A DNA stretch of 7,321 nucleotides from JAAZNO01 sp012798275. GTDB taxonomy: Bacteria > Chloroflexota > Anaerolineae > B4-G1 > SLSP01. The DNA lies in the NCBI GenBank assembly GCA_035347995.1, contig DAOPQD010000132.1, positions 1-7,321 of the forward strand, written 5' to 3'. Within the stretch, counting starts at the first letter, position 1. Each line of letters begins with the position of its first letter. Positions 6,963-7,321 of the stretch are shown here, in pieces. A program made the position numbers and the translations under genes. The notes below the pieces were generated by a model. The model was given only the letters and a program-made list of their open reading frames with translations. It was not told where the DNA came from and searched no databases.

Positions 6963-7189
6963 TTCAACCCCCCCCTTACTAGTAATAAAATTTGTTTGAG
7001 AAATGCAAATTCGTACCTGGAATCGTTAAATATCTGAAATCCGGATCACTTTGAGCTTTCAATTTCATGCTCTGTAATATAGCTGAACCATTTCCCACTA
7101 TCTTTGCACTTTCACAGCGGATAAGTAGCGGACACGGCCAAACCAGCGATAATAGGAGTTGCTAGACAACCCATGTCGGAGGTGAGGCC
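6963..7189. other. divergent intergenic region between lipoprotein and transposase
   Basis: The part from 6963 to about 7105 is AT-rich and should hold the lipoprotein promoter; on the minus strand TTGCAT and TATTAC occur 15 bases apart, a poor match that I do not call. From about 7110 the composition changes towards the transposase gene, so the end of the insertion sequence probably lies near 7100 to 7140. Its terminal inverted repeat cannot be defined because the other end is outside the window. GATAAT at 7148 to 7153 is a possible -10 for the transposase, without a clear -35. Confidence 0.4.
6968..6975 (-). promoter_or_regulatory. G8 homopolymer acting as the Shine-Dalgarno of the lipoprotein gene
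   Basis: On the minus strand the leader reads TAAGGGGGGGGTTGAAATG. The AAGGGGG part can pair weakly with the anti-Shine-Dalgarno, with 5 bases between the G run and the ATG. Homopolymers of this length can slip during replication, so the spacing of this site may vary between cells; this is inference. Confidence 0.5.
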
Positions 7190-7321
7190 ATGCCCAAGCC
7201 GCTTGTATGCCTGTCTGAGCAGTTACGCCAGTTTGCAGAGTATTTTCGTCCCTGCTTCAGCCGACGCCAATGGCGGTACTTCGTGATCGTACTCCTGGGT
7301 CTCGTCGAAGGCGAGGAACGC
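7190..7321 (+). CDS. transposase, N-terminal 44 residues (IS701/DDE type likely), cut by window edge
   Basis: ATG at 7190 with GGAGG (7178 to 7182) and a 7-base spacer opens a frame that runs to the last base. The visible protein is MPKPLVCLSEQLRQFAEYF followed by RPCFSRRQWRYFVIVLLGLV and EGEER. The order L-x-x-F-x-x-x-F-x-P-x-F-S-x-x-Q-W-x-Y, then a hydrophobic helix V-x-L-L-G-L-V-E, then a basic end, is what I remember for the N-terminal helical part of IS701-like DDE transposases common in Chloroflexota and cyanobacteria. The catalytic DDE residues would lie beyond the window, so whether the gene is intact is unknown. It reads divergently from the lipoprotein gene. Confidence 0.7.
   Translation, partial: MPKPLVCLSEQLRQFAEYFRPCFSRRQWRYFVIVLLGLVEGEER

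Overview
This 7.3 kb window most likely comes from a member of the Chloroflexota (Anaerolineae, Caldilineae or Chloroflexia type). The clues are indirect. The large secreted protein has the short linker LYLPVVMR, a Y-L-P-x-V-M-R type string common in secreted proteins of that phylum, placed just before a CARDB-like domain. A small protein next to it ends in an LPxTG-like signal. The GxxExxY family and the transposase type are also common there. No rRNA, tRNA or CRISPR is visible, so the assignment stays an inference.

Layout. Almost everything reads on the minus strand. From right to left: (i) a plus-strand transposase begins at 7190 and runs off the right edge. (ii) A divergent gap of about 227 bp follows. 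(iii) Next is an AT-rich lipoprotein gene (6962 to 5901) whose product is a WD40/PD40-like beta-propeller and appears cut short. (iv) About 12 bp further lies a GxxExxY-family gene remnant (5889 to about 5578), with no N-terminus and no stop codon. (v) A GC-rich two- or three-gene cluster then occupies the left three quarters: a 1603-residue secreted protein (5457 to 646), a small Pro/Thr-rich protein with an LPESG sorting-like signal (646 to 152), and a 61-residue hypothetical protein (243 to 58).

How the parts fit. The 1603-residue gene and the LPESG gene overlap as TGATG and have almost the same ribosome-binding site, so they are probably translationally coupled and work together at the cell surface. 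A reasonable inference is that the small protein is a wall- or membrane-attached partner for the large secreted one, which has no obvious C-terminal anchor. The region from about 5458 to 5930 looks like a recombination scar: base composition changes abruptly there, the two genes meeting there are both incomplete, and a low-complexity inverted repeat of the kind often seen near GxxExxY genes is present. The transposase at the right edge supports a history of rearrangement. I see no complete, clearly new defence or metabolic system. The most interesting items are the large secreted protein with its coupled LPESG partner, and the scar that fuses a GxxExxY remnant in frame to a secreted-protein gene.
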